Assembly: GCA_017305715.1 (NCBI GenBank)
Contig: JAFKKG010000033.1
Span: 1-64,000 of the forward strand
Direction: 5' to 3'
DNA: 64,000 bases
From: Hyphomicrobiales bacterium
GTDB taxonomy: Bacteria > Pseudomonadota > Alphaproteobacteria > Rhizobiales > Xanthobacteraceae
Part shown: positions 36,977-45,118 of the stretch, in pieces
How positions within the stretch are numbered: position 1 is the first letter of the stretch
How the letters are laid out: the number at the start of each line of letters is the position of its first letter
The notes under the pieces: generated by a model
What the model was told of the DNA's origin: nothing
Seen by the model: only the letters and a program-made list of their open reading frames with translations
Databases searched by the model: none
Program-made: the position numbers and the translations under genes

Positions 36977-37633
36977 CTAGACCAACCGCACGCCGCCACC
37001 GAGAACGCTTCCCGCGTTGACCACGCCGCGCATCGTCGCCAGGCCCTCCTTGGCGACCTGATGGGCGATGAAGGCGTAGTAGCCGGGTCCGCCGTTCGGC
37101 AGATCGTTATAACTTAACACCCGCAATCCCAGACTGACCTTGGCACGAATCGGATTGAGGTTCGGATCGTGCTGTTCTTCCGTGATCGCAAACTCGGTAA
37201 GCCGCACCGGGATAACGCGCTTGAGGCCCCACACCAGAAAGGTCATCGGTGCAGCCGGTGGCAGAATTTCCAGGCTGCCGGCGTTGATCTGGACATTGTT
37301 CCAGCTGACCAGCGAGCTCTTCGGATAAAGCAGGAGCTCGAGCTGCGCAAGCTGCGGGTGGATGCCGACCTCGTTCGACACGGCATCTCCGGACGCGAGA
37401 TGGTCGGTGGCATCGATCTCGACGTCGAGGCGCATGGTCTCGATCGGCGCGCCCTTCAGCCGCGCATAGTCCGTAGTGTCTCCGGCGCCCTCCGCCATGA
37501 ACTGCGGCTGCAGCATGCGGGTCACGGTTTCCGGATTGTACTGAAACACGATCGCGCTCGACGCCGGGTTCTGCAGCTCCATCACCACGAGCGCAGCCTT
37601 GCGGAGTTTTGGGGAGGATGAGAGGCCGGTCAT
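36977..37633 (-). CDS. CIS tube-initiator protein (Afp7/gp48-54-like)
   Basis: The 218-aa protein has AIVFQYNPETVTRMLQPQFM near the start (about 28-47), ETMRLDVEIDATDHLA, and FLVWGLKRVIPVRLTEFAITEEQHDPNLNPIRAKVSLGL in the second half, the signature of contractile-injection tube proteins that connect the spike hub to the inner tube. The family is widespread in eCIS loci. It follows the candidate effector gene by 62 bp. Confidence 0.85.
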   Translation of the reverse strand: MTGLSSSPKLRKAALVVMELQNPASSAIVFQYNPETVTRMLQPQFMAEGAGDTTDYARLKGAPIETMRLDVEIDATDHLASGDAVSNEVGIHPQLAQLELLLYPKSSLVSWNNVQINAGSLEILPPAAPMTFLVWGLKRVIPVRLTEFAITEEQHDPNLNPIRAKVSLGLRVLSYNDLPNGGPGYYAFIAHQVAKEGLATMRGVVNAGSVLGGGVRLV

Positions 37634-37695
37634 GATATTCTCAATCTTCTATCGTTGCATGATCTTCGTGAATTTTTCGGCATCCTCGACCCGTG

Positions 37696-39183
37696 CTAAA
37701 TCATTGGTGGCGCACGGTCAGAAGCATTTTTTGAAGTCGACACGGCGCTGATGATGAGCGCTGCGAGAGCCAATGCTGGGATTGTGGCCGGAATAGCCAA
37801 AGCTAACAGAAGTCCCGCTGCGCTAAGCCCAATGACCGCCACCAAATCTCGGTGCTTGGATAAAAAGCCAGCCACAGCGTTCATTTGCTCGGCCTGACCA
37901 TCAAGCGTCAGATTCTTCAAAATGAAAGCCGCAATTGCGCCCATGGCAGCATTCGACAAATCAATGTCTGGGCCTGGCGCCGCGCTTGACTTACTCTGCT
38001 CTTTTCGATCCCTGCTCTTGTCCGCGTCTGCATTTTTGCGGCCATCGTGAACTGGAATCGATAGTGGTTCATCCCGCCTCTTCCTTCTATCGCAGCAACC
38101 TCCTGCACTCAGTTGGCTTCGACGAGGATTACAGCTGTACAAAAACAATCCTTCGCCTCCGTGATCCACCGTTATCGATTGGTCAGCAGGAGCACAGTTG
38201 CCAGAGTTCTGATCTCTAAACTTTAGCTTGAACGTAGCAACGTCGTCCAAGCGGCTAAGTGAGAACTTCTTCGCCGGGTAATTTTTTCCCGCGACTTCAA
38301 GCGCCTTCCGTATCTGGCGCTCGTAACCCTCCAGCTGCGCCCGTCCACGTTTTATACCGAGAGAATTGTGAGGTTTCAGTTCCCCGATCTCAATGAACAC
38401 TGTGTCTTGAGACTCGATAATCCGTCTAAAGTCAGGTTTTTTGTGCTCACCTTCTAGAGGGAAGTAGGGCGCGTCTGCAGTAAGACCGTAGGCGTTGGCA
38501 TAAGCCGGCAATACCGTTTCATGTACTTGTCTGCCCGTACTACCCGCGCTACTGCAGACACCGCATCCCGCCGCGTTCTCTTCCACATATTCTCGCTGCA
38601 AGACGCCGGCACTTTGTCCTGGATTAAGTCGAAAGTTTCGCCCAGCCGCGATTTGATCCGCCGCTACCGCAGCGGTTGCTTCAGCGTCGTCGTCACGCGC
38701 ACCTAGCACCAAACCTGAGGAACTACTGAGGGTAGAACCTTGCTGCTGAATTACATGTGTGAGCTCGTGCGCAAGTAGTCGCCGTCCATCTATCGAAGAC
38801 GGCCTATATCTATCACGACCAAACACAACATCACTGGTCACCGTATACGCCCGCGCATTCACTGCCCGCGCCGACTCCGCCGCGCGGGCGTCGGTGTGCA
38901 CGCGCACCGCGCTGAAATCGTGGTTGAAGCGCTGCTCCATGAACTCCCGGGTGCCGCGATCGAGCGGCTGGCCGGGCGACTTCAGGACGTCGTAGATGAT
39001 GTCAGGCACCTGCGCCGGCACGTGCTCATGCACTGCGGCACGCTGCAGCACGCTCGCTTTACTTGCGCACTCCTTGCATTCGCACGTCGACTTTATCGTG
39101 GAACGCTGCAATGCGCGCGCTCCCGGTTTTTGCGACGAGGTTGTCTCCTTGCGCGCCATCGCGCTCTGGGCACATGCGGTCAT
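37696..39183 (-). CDS. Candidate eCIS effector: DUF4157 + PD-(D/E)XK-like + C-terminal hydrophobic domain
   Basis: In this 495-aa protein, residues about 60-150 are a DUF4157 domain with LDRGTREFMEQRFNHDFSAV, VRVHTDARAAESARAVNARA and the zincin-like HELTHVIQQ (His139, Glu140, His143). DUF4157 is strongly associated with proteins loaded on eCIS particles. Residues about 250-295 read PDFRRIIESQDTVFIEIGEL, then KPHNSLGIKRGRAQLEGYERQI; Asp251, Glu268 and Lys270 resemble the D...ExK core of polymorphic-toxin nucleases. The C-terminus (about 447-482) is a long hydrophobic hairpin-like stretch. It overlaps the 84-aa gene (ATGA). Toxin activity is predicted, not shown. Locally lower GC than its neighbours. 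Confidence 0.75.
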   Translation of the reverse strand: MTACAQSAMARKETTSSQKPGARALQRSTIKSTCECKECASKASVLQRAAVHEHVPAQVPDIIYDVLKSPGQPLDRGTREFMEQRFNHDFSAVRVHTDARAAESARAVNARAYTVTSDVVFGRDRYRPSSIDGRRLLAHELTHVIQQQGSTLSSSSGLVLGARDDDAEATAAVAADQIAAGRNFRLNPGQSAGVLQREYVEENAAGCGVCSSAGSTGRQVHETVLPAYANAYGLTADAPYFPLEGEHKKPDFRRIIESQDTVFIEIGELKPHNSLGIKRGRAQLEGYERQIRKALEVAGKNYPAKKFSLSRLDDVATFKLKFRDQNSGNCAPADQSITVDHGGEGLFLYSCNPRRSQLSAGGCCDRRKRRDEPLSIPVHDGRKNADADKSRDRKEQSKSSAAPGPDIDLSNAAMGAIAAFILKNLTLDGQAEQMNAVAGFLSKHRDLVAVIGLSAAGLLLALAIPATIPALALAALIISAVSTSKNASDRAPPMI

Positions 39184-39434
39184 CGTTTCATCGCCTCGTA
39201 AATCCGGGTTGCCACATCGCTCGCCAGCCGCGCCTCATTGCGCACGCCGCGGCTTGCCGGGTAAGCGCTGGAGGTCAACGTCCTGGCCGACGCGCTCGTG
39301 AAAGCCTGGGCGCCGCCGCTTTCGATCATCGCGGAAAGCTGACGTTCAACGGCAGCTTTCAGCGTGGCGGGGTTGATCCGCTGCCCAGCCGGCACGTCGA
39401 TCAGCAGACGATCGATGTCCAGTTTTACTGTCAT
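39180..39434 (-). CDS. Small conserved-type eCIS protein between ATPase and effector
   Basis: 84 aa, starting MTVKLDIDRLLIDVPAGQRI and followed by NPATLKAAVERQLSAMI, with a helical end (LASDVATRIYEAMKR). It overlaps the AAA+ gene upstream and the effector gene downstream by 4 bp each, which argues for translation. The position between ATPase and DUF4157 gene is typical for a small accessory protein in such loci; a chaperone-like role for the effector is possible but unproven. Confidence 0.65.
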   Translation of the reverse strand: MTVKLDIDRLLIDVPAGQRINPATLKAAVERQLSAMIESGGAQAFTSASARTLTSSAYPASRGVRNEARLASDVATRIYEAMKR

Positions 39435-41449
39435 GCGCTCCTCCGCACTTCCAGGAAGTCGGCCTCGTTGATCGGCAGGTCGAGCTTCACCAGCTCGTTG
39501 CGGGCGCAGGAGAGGATCAGGCTCATGTTCACCTTGCTGCTCCTGCTGGCAGCAAGGAACGCCGCATTCAGCGCCACCGACTGGATGTTGCCACCCGAAA
39601 GCGCCAGTTGCCCCAGCCGTTTCGGATCGAAATCCGTATCCTTGGGAGTCTCGACCGGAAACACGTTCTCCCAGATCGCGGCGCGCTCGTCCGCGCCCGG
39701 ATAGGGAAACTCCACAATGAAACGAAGCCGGCGCAGGAATGCCGGATCCAGCGCCGCCCTGCGGTTGGTCGCTAGAATGACCAGCCCGCGATAGGCCTCG
39801 ATGCGCTGCAGCAGATAGTTGATCTCGATGTTGGCGTAGCGGTCGTGGCTGTCCTTTACCTCGCTGCGCTTGCCGAACAGCGCATCCGCTTCGTCAAAGA
39901 ACAGGATCGCCCCGCCGTCCTCGAAGGCGTCGAACACGCGGCGCAAGTTCTTTTCGGTCTCGCCGATATACTTGTTGACCACGGAGGCGAGGTCGATGCG
40001 GTAGAGATCGAGCCCGACATCCTGCGCCACGACTTCCGCCGCCATGTTCTTGCCGGTACCGCTGCCGCCGCAAAACATCGCGCTGATGCCGAGACCGCGA
40101 TTGGCCCGATTGGCAAAGCCCCACTGCTGGTAGACGGTCCACTGATATGGAACCTGCGCAGCCAACTCCCTGAGCAGGTCCTTTTGCTCTGCCGGAAGCA
40201 CCAGATCGTTCCACTCTACCTTGGTGTCGATGCGCTCGGCCAACCCAAGCACCCGAGGCCGGGCCGCTTCCCGCGCGCCTTGCCAGAGCTCGGCCTTGTT
40301 GCCCGCGCGGGGTCCGTCTGACGGCTTCACCATCGCCACAACGCGTTCGATCGTCGCGATATCAAGATCGAACTGCCCCGCGAGGCGATCGGCGTCGGCG
40401 TGCCGCTTCGTCCCGATCAACGCGATCCAGGCCGCACGCTGCTCGGATGTCGTCGGTTTGCCGACGAGTTCGTGCAGGTTGGACTGGTCGATGCCGTGCA
40501 CCGGCTCGGCCGTCGCCAGAAAGACGAGCACGTCATCAAGCCGGTCAAGGAATCGAATCAGCGGCGGCGGCATCGAATGCCTGTGCTCAACGTGCTCCTC
40601 ATCATTGTCGACATACACGGCAGCACCGACAAGAACCGACTCCCGGAGCAACAGCCGGGAGAAAATGTCCTGTTCGCTTCCGAGTTCGGATACCGAGGTG
40701 GCGGAAATACGCCATAGTTCGTAACCGAGACTCCTCGATACCTCGGCCGCGATCTGCCTCTTGGCCGCGACAGGAGGGCCGAGCAGCTGAATCAGCGGGC
40801 GCCCGGGGGTCTTCTGTTCCGCAACCACAAACGTCTGAATTCGATCGCATAGCTCCCTGCGCGAAGGCGTGAGTTCGCCGGCGGGGCCAAGCGCAACAGG
40901 CCTGATCCAGTTTGCGACACGATCATCGAGATGATTGAGACCCTTGAGGTAATTGACGATCCTCTCGTCGGCTCTCAACGCGCTGCTGATCAGCGGCTCG
41001 TTTGCGCCCTGGTGAATCTCGATCAGGCGCCAGTAACGGAGCGCGCCGGACGGCGCCAGCGCATCCCAGGCGGGGTTGTCGAACGCTCGCATGGCGAGGG
41101 CAAACGTCGGGTACGATTTTGCGCCTTCGCCGCTTGCGGCCGCGCACAACCCGCCCATCCCGGCATCGAGCGCGGTGGCCGCGCACAGCAGCAGAACATC
41201 CTGCTCGAACGCAGACAGATTCAGTTTCCGGGCAAGCTGGGCCAGCGCCGGAACGTACCGGCTTTTCTGTGCCTTCTTCTCCAGTGCAATGCGCGGATCC
41301 GAGGCGACGGCGGCACTCGCCTTCGCGGCGCTCTTCGGCCGATCCCCGGCCGCTAGAGTCAGCGCAGTAAGTCGTCCGCGCACCCAGGCCACGGCGCTGG
41401 CGAGAAACGCGGTGTTTTCGGCGTGCCAGGCGGCCTCACCATCGATCAT
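39431..41449 (-). CDS. AAA+ ATPase of the eCIS (Afp15-like), with atypical Walker A
   Basis: The 672-aa protein has a degenerate first AAA-like module (LIQLLGPPVAAKRQIAAEV, about 219-237). A second module has Walker A CGGSGTGKNMAAEVVA (about 460-475), Walker B AILFFDEADALFGKRSEVKD (about 514-533), VILATNRR, and the arginine-finger region LDPAFLRRLRF. Afp15-type ATPases are needed for particle assembly. The residue after the Walker Lys, normally Thr or Ser that holds Mg2+, is Asn468 here. The nucleotide sequence supports this reading. Overlaps with both neighbours by 4 bp. Confidence 0.9.
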   Translation of the reverse strand: MIDGEAAWHAENTAFLASAVAWVRGRLTALTLAAGDRPKSAAKASAAVASDPRIALEKKAQKSRYVPALAQLARKLNLSAFEQDVLLLCAATALDAGMGGLCAAASGEGAKSYPTFALAMRAFDNPAWDALAPSGALRYWRLIEIHQGANEPLISSALRADERIVNYLKGLNHLDDRVANWIRPVALGPAGELTPSRRELCDRIQTFVVAEQKTPGRPLIQLLGPPVAAKRQIAAEVSRSLGYELWRISATSVSELGSEQDIFSRLLLRESVLVGAAVYVDNDEEHVEHRHSMPPPLIRFLDRLDDVLVFLATAEPVHGIDQSNLHELVGKPTTSEQRAAWIALIGTKRHADADRLAGQFDLDIATIERVVAMVKPSDGPRAGNKAELWQGAREAARPRVLGLAERIDTKVEWNDLVLPAEQKDLLRELAAQVPYQWTVYQQWGFANRANRGLGISAMFCGGSGTGKNMAAEVVAQDVGLDLYRIDLASVVNKYIGETEKNLRRVFDAFEDGGAILFFDEADALFGKRSEVKDSHDRYANIEINYLLQRIEAYRGLVILATNRRAALDPAFLRRLRFIVEFPYPGADERAAIWENVFPVETPKDTDFDPKRLGQLALSGGNIQSVALNAAFLAASRSSKVNMSLILSCARNELVKLDLPINEADFLEVRRSA

Positions 41450-42696
41450 GGCTTCACCTTGATCAAATTGATGAATGCGGGACGCACGGCACCGGAAACC
41501 AACTGCGTGAGGTCGATCGGGACGCTATCGACCCCATCGACGCGAAGACGGACCGGATAAATGTCCGGCGCGAGGTTCTCCAATCTGAAGATAGCAGACG
41601 AATTTGCGGGAACGGATGCAGGCAAGACCCGCTGGCCTGCGACGATCAAGGCAACGGTTTGACCAGCGATGAGAGGCGGGTCGAATTTGACGGTGATGTC
41701 TTTGGGGACCGTAAATTCTTCCGGGTCGACTGAGGTTATTACCGGAGCCAGAGAGAACGACATCGCGTTCGTAACGTCGAACCTTTCGTCCGGGCTGCCT
41801 GCCTTCCGGTCGCGTGCAATCTTCAGCATGATGCTGCATGGGCCGGCCGGCACTTTTTCCTTTTTTCCGTTCGACATTACGTTTGACAAATTGAGGCCCA
41901 ATCCGCCTCTGCTGTTTCCGGTGAATGTCGTCACCTCCAGCACCTTGTCGGGATCGGGATGCACCAGTGAGGTGATTATCGCCGTCTTCTTCTCGTTGCC
42001 CGTCAGGCCATGACCATACAGAAAAATGGTATCGTCGATGTGCGCGGCGGATCGGCCGGGCCGAGTTCCGCTTCTAAGCCAGTTGTCGAACGGCTTCTCA
42101 CCGATCTCGATCCGCTCGATCGCCGGATACAGCCCGGCCTGAACCTCGATCGAATCCGGACTGCCGGTTCCGCGCGCAAGCACCGGCAACGGTGACCTCA
42201 CTGGCTGCGCACTTTCAATCAGGACGACCGACACTTCATAGGCAACTGAGAGCAGCCGAGGCGATGCCACTCCCGCCCACAATTTCTCCATGTCGTCGAG
42301 CGAAAGCGGTTGCATGGTGATCCGGGCCCGCTCGAACGGGACAACCGCACCGCCGCCGGGATCGAGTACCGGATTGTCATGCAAGACCAGCATCCCGGCG
42401 CCCAGATGTCTTTGGGCGGCGGCGGCCCCGGGCGCCGTCGCAGTCAGGAGATAGTGCAGGTCCAGCGCGAGCGGCGCACGCGCCGTTTCGCCCGGATTGA
42501 CCCTCCACGGCATATCCATATTCCGCCAGTTCGCATTTGGGAGGATTCGATAGAGATGCAGGTTGAGGCCCGGATTGCCGCCGGGCGATGACGCCAGCTT
42601 GTCCAGGGGATCGACCGTCACGCCTAACGTGCCGCCCGCCGTAAGCTTGTTGCGTAATCTTTCGGTGACTGCCGCAATCGCTTCAGAATTGCTCAT
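41446..42696 (-). CDS. DUF4255 tube/sheath terminator-like protein (Afp16-like)
   Basis: In this 416-aa protein, residues about 1-190 are DUF4255: MSNSEAIAAVTERLRNKLTA then NPGLNLHLYRILPNANWRN and LALDLHYLLTATAPG. Afp16-family proteins cap the tail end. The C-terminal half adds Ig-like beta segments (HGLTGNEKKTAIITSL; VTSVDPEEFTVPKDITVKFD), an extension seen in some eCIS versions. It overlaps both neighbours by 4 bp. Confidence 0.85.
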   Translation of the reverse strand: MSNSEAIAAVTERLRNKLTAGGTLGVTVDPLDKLASSPGGNPGLNLHLYRILPNANWRNMDMPWRVNPGETARAPLALDLHYLLTATAPGAAAAQRHLGAGMLVLHDNPVLDPGGGAVVPFERARITMQPLSLDDMEKLWAGVASPRLLSVAYEVSVVLIESAQPVRSPLPVLARGTGSPDSIEVQAGLYPAIERIEIGEKPFDNWLRSGTRPGRSAAHIDDTIFLYGHGLTGNEKKTAIITSLVHPDPDKVLEVTTFTGNSRGGLGLNLSNVMSNGKKEKVPAGPCSIMLKIARDRKAGSPDERFDVTNAMSFSLAPVITSVDPEEFTVPKDITVKFDPPLIAGQTVALIVAGQRVLPASVPANSSAIFRLENLAPDIYPVRLRVDGVDSVPIDLTQLVSGAVRPAFINLIKVKP

Positions 42697-43847
42697 GGCG
42701 CGCCCTCACGGAAACGCCTATCAAGATACTCCTTCAAATCCATTCGCGGCGGCTTCGCTCTTCTGGCTGACGCCTGTTGGACTGGGCGCTGCTCGCGGAT
42801 ATCGATCCTGCCGATGCTGACTTGTACGGCAGGCGGCACATCAAGGGTGCGATCGGAGTTTTCGCCCTCCCCTCGAACCGCCGAGCGGGCTGCGACAACC
42901 GGCAGCGACGAGTCATCCCTGCGCTTGGCGACTGCAACTGTGATCGCCCTGAGGTCAGGGTCACGATCGGGATAGCCGCGTGTTGCGGATACTTCACCGG
43001 TGCTCTCGACGGGACGGCGAAGGGCACGCTCCTCCGGGATTCCCCTTGCCTGGTCAGGCTTTTCAGCACTTGTCTCAATCGGAGGGGCGACGTCGCTTGC
43101 CCTTTTCGTCCGTGCGGTGGAATGCGCAGCTTTCGATGCGCCAACGAGGTCGATCGCGCTTTGCATTGGATGCGAAATGACGCGATCGCGATCGAGCGAC
43201 GCGCCGCGCATCGAATTCTCTGCAACATTTCGTGTCGCCTGCGGTTCCGTCGTATCCCGCCTCCGCTCGGCATCGGCCGGAGCCGCCGGCGTGATACCTC
43301 GGGGGACGTGAAGGTTGCGCGCCATTTTGGATGGGGGCGCAATTTGATCGATACCGGCTACTCCTGATCGTGGTGATCGATCGATGTGCGGAGCGGACAA
43401 TTCGGGTTCGTCTGCCCTGTTCTGCTCGTAGGCATTCGTGAACGGGGAAAACTCCTGCCGCTCGACTTCCCGCGATATCGGAGCACCAGCCGCCTTCTCC
43501 GACGCTTCCAGGCCACTGTCGAAGCGCTGTCGCAGTTCATGGATTGACGTCAGCAAGGCGTGTTCGTTTCGCGAATCCCTACTTTCCGGAAACGATGACT
43601 GCGGTCCGCTTTGCCGGTCGCGCCGTGTATCCGTTTGCGGAAATGCCGCGGCGGCCGGACGCACATCCGTGGCATCCTCTGAAATGAAATCATCGCTCTC
43701 GCCTTCAGCCAGAGTCTTCACAGAATCCCGGGCGGAATTGAAGCCGTCCGCCAAACGCGACGCGCCATACAGCGAAACCGGCTTCGGACGAATGCGGGAC
43801 GCAGCGCCCGTTGCCTTTGCGCCGAGCATGATGAAATAGCTCGTCAT
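42693..43847 (-). CDS. Low-complexity eCIS protein with a conserved C-terminal motif
   Basis: From the ATG at 43847 (MTSYFIMLGAKATG) it is 384 aa; this start overlaps the upstream stop by 4 bp, and the further upstream extension is antisense-like. The bulk (about 30-310) is polar, Arg/Glu/Ala-rich and probably disordered. The C-terminus reads PPAVQVSIGRIDIREQRP and MDLKEYLDRRF, a motif that recurs in proteins encoded just before DUF4255 in eCIS loci. No domain of known function. It may act as a linker or tape-measure substitute, since no other long tape-measure gene is present; that is speculation. Confidence 0.7.
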   Translation of the reverse strand: MTSYFIMLGAKATGAASRIRPKPVSLYGASRLADGFNSARDSVKTLAEGESDDFISEDATDVRPAAAAFPQTDTRRDRQSGPQSSFPESRDSRNEHALLTSIHELRQRFDSGLEASEKAAGAPISREVERQEFSPFTNAYEQNRADEPELSAPHIDRSPRSGVAGIDQIAPPSKMARNLHVPRGITPAAPADAERRRDTTEPQATRNVAENSMRGASLDRDRVISHPMQSAIDLVGASKAAHSTARTKRASDVAPPIETSAEKPDQARGIPEERALRRPVESTGEVSATRGYPDRDPDLRAITVAVAKRRDDSSLPVVAARSAVRGEGENSDRTLDVPPAVQVSIGRIDIREQRPVQQASARRAKPPRMDLKEYLDRRFREGAP

Positions 43848-44575
43848 GCTCCGATCATCCCGAGGTAATACGCGCGCCGTGCCGGGCTCACTTGGAGCAC
43901 GTCGCGCTCCGTCCAGCCGTAGGCACGCGCAAACAGATGGACCTCGTGCAGGAGCATCTGCGCCCACCGATCGAGTTCGATCCAAATGATCTCGGCTATG
44001 TCAAACAGGCTTTGCCAAGCGTGGCCGCACTGTGGGCATCCGAGATCGAGCCAGATCATCGCGAGCGGATCGCGCCGCTGCATTTCCTCCGTCAACTGAT
44101 CCAGTAGATATTTAGGCAGGTCCTTCGTTTCGACGCTTTCGTTCGGTCCTTGAATGTCGATGATGCAACGGGAAACGATCTGTTCCTGGTACTCGTTCGG
44201 GTTCGTTTCGAACCGGGAAAGCACGAAAAGATCGGTCGAGTCGGGTGTCCGGAATTGGACGCGATAGCCAGAGTCCGCAATATGGTGGTCACCGGCCACC
44301 ATTTCGCTCGCTTGCTGCAGCAGATCGTCCACCGATACCGCGAATTCCAGTTCGCCACTACAAGCGGGACAGCCGGTCAGGCAGGTGATGCTGTCTCCAA
44401 ACAACGTCTGCCGCAAACGCAGCAAGTGCGCATCGCGCGTACCGAGCGACAGCTTCGCCAGCTTGTCCGCGTCGGTCTCGGGAAACGCTAGCGACAACAG
44501 CGCGATCGGCCGAACTGAAGGCGCGATTCGCAACGTGCGCTCCCATACATCGAGCAATTGGCCTTGCTTCATCAT
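43844..44575 (-). CDS. T4-type baseplate hub assembly chaperone-like protein
   Basis: The 243-aa protein starts MMKQGQLLDVWERTLRIAPS. It has the helical segment LSLGTRDAHLLRLRQTLFGD and two Cys pairs, CPAC at about 69-72 and CPQC at about 180-183, likely forming one zinc site. Proteins of this kind in eCIS loci are annotated as T4 baseplate hub assembly chaperones and sit next to the tube gene, as here (15 bp after it). The exact step is not established. Confidence 0.75.
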   Translation of the reverse strand: MMKQGQLLDVWERTLRIAPSVRPIALLSLAFPETDADKLAKLSLGTRDAHLLRLRQTLFGDSITCLTGCPACSGELEFAVSVDDLLQQASEMVAGDHHIADSGYRVQFRTPDSTDLFVLSRFETNPNEYQEQIVSRCIIDIQGPNESVETKDLPKYLLDQLTEEMQRRDPLAMIWLDLGCPQCGHAWQSLFDIAEIIWIELDRWAQMLLHEVHLFARAYGWTERDVLQVSPARRAYYLGMIGA

Positions 44576-44590
44576 CGCCGGATCTCATTC

Positions 44591-45106
44591 CTAGGTGAAG
44601 GAGGGTTCGGACGGTTCCTTGACTTCGGAGTCGCGATCCCACCCTTCGTTTTCGAGTTTGAGATGCTGGATGGCCACTGCGTTTGCATTGGCATCGAGAT
44701 CCGGAAGGGCCTGGAATTCAGAGACCCAGCAACGGAATACCTTGTAGGCGATCGCGAGTTGGCCGGCCTCGTTGTACAACTCGATCAGGAGGTCCTTGCG
44801 AAAGTCCTTGAGCGATGTCTCGGAGCCGAGTCCGGCGCCCTGATGCCAGACCTTCTTGGCCCAGTTCTCGAACTCCTCGTCGTGGGTAACGCCGCGCTCC
44901 AGCGTAATGGCTTCATAACTGGTGCGGCCGGGAGATTTCCGGCCTGCGCTCGGGTCACCTCCTTCCCGATGCGTCACCACCTCCGTGGTGCGCTTGAGCC
45001 CGCTGATCTTGCTGACTCCCGCGACATACTTTCCGTCCCATTTGATACGGAATTTGAAGTTCTTGTAGGGGTCGAACCGTTTCGCATTGACGCTGAACTG
45101 AGCCAT
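44591..45106 (-). CDS. Inner tube protein (Afp1/5-like, gp19 family)
   Basis: The 171-aa product starts MAQFSVNAKRFDPYKNFKFR followed by IKWDGKYVAGVSKISGLKRT and EVVTHREGG, a classic start of eCIS/phage tail tube subunits. It continues with YEAITLERGVTHDEEFENWA and a C-terminal KLENEGWDRD. It should polymerise as hexameric rings inside the sheath. Only one tube gene is present; many eCIS encode two. It begins 12 bp after the sheath gene. Confidence 0.9.
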   Translation of the reverse strand: MAQFSVNAKRFDPYKNFKFRIKWDGKYVAGVSKISGLKRTTEVVTHREGGDPSAGRKSPGRTSYEAITLERGVTHDEEFENWAKKVWHQGAGLGSETSLKDFRKDLLIELYNEAGQLAIAYKVFRCWVSEFQALPDLDANANAVAIQHLKLENEGWDRDSEVKEPSEPSFT

Positions 45107-45118
45107 GCTCGAATCTCC

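Noticed and set aside
37696-39183. The DUF4157 protein as an active metalloprotease effector
   Set aside because: The HELTH motif is present, but DUF4157 occurs as a leader-like module on many unrelated eCIS cargoes, and no third zinc ligand is evident. Protease activity is therefore not claimed.
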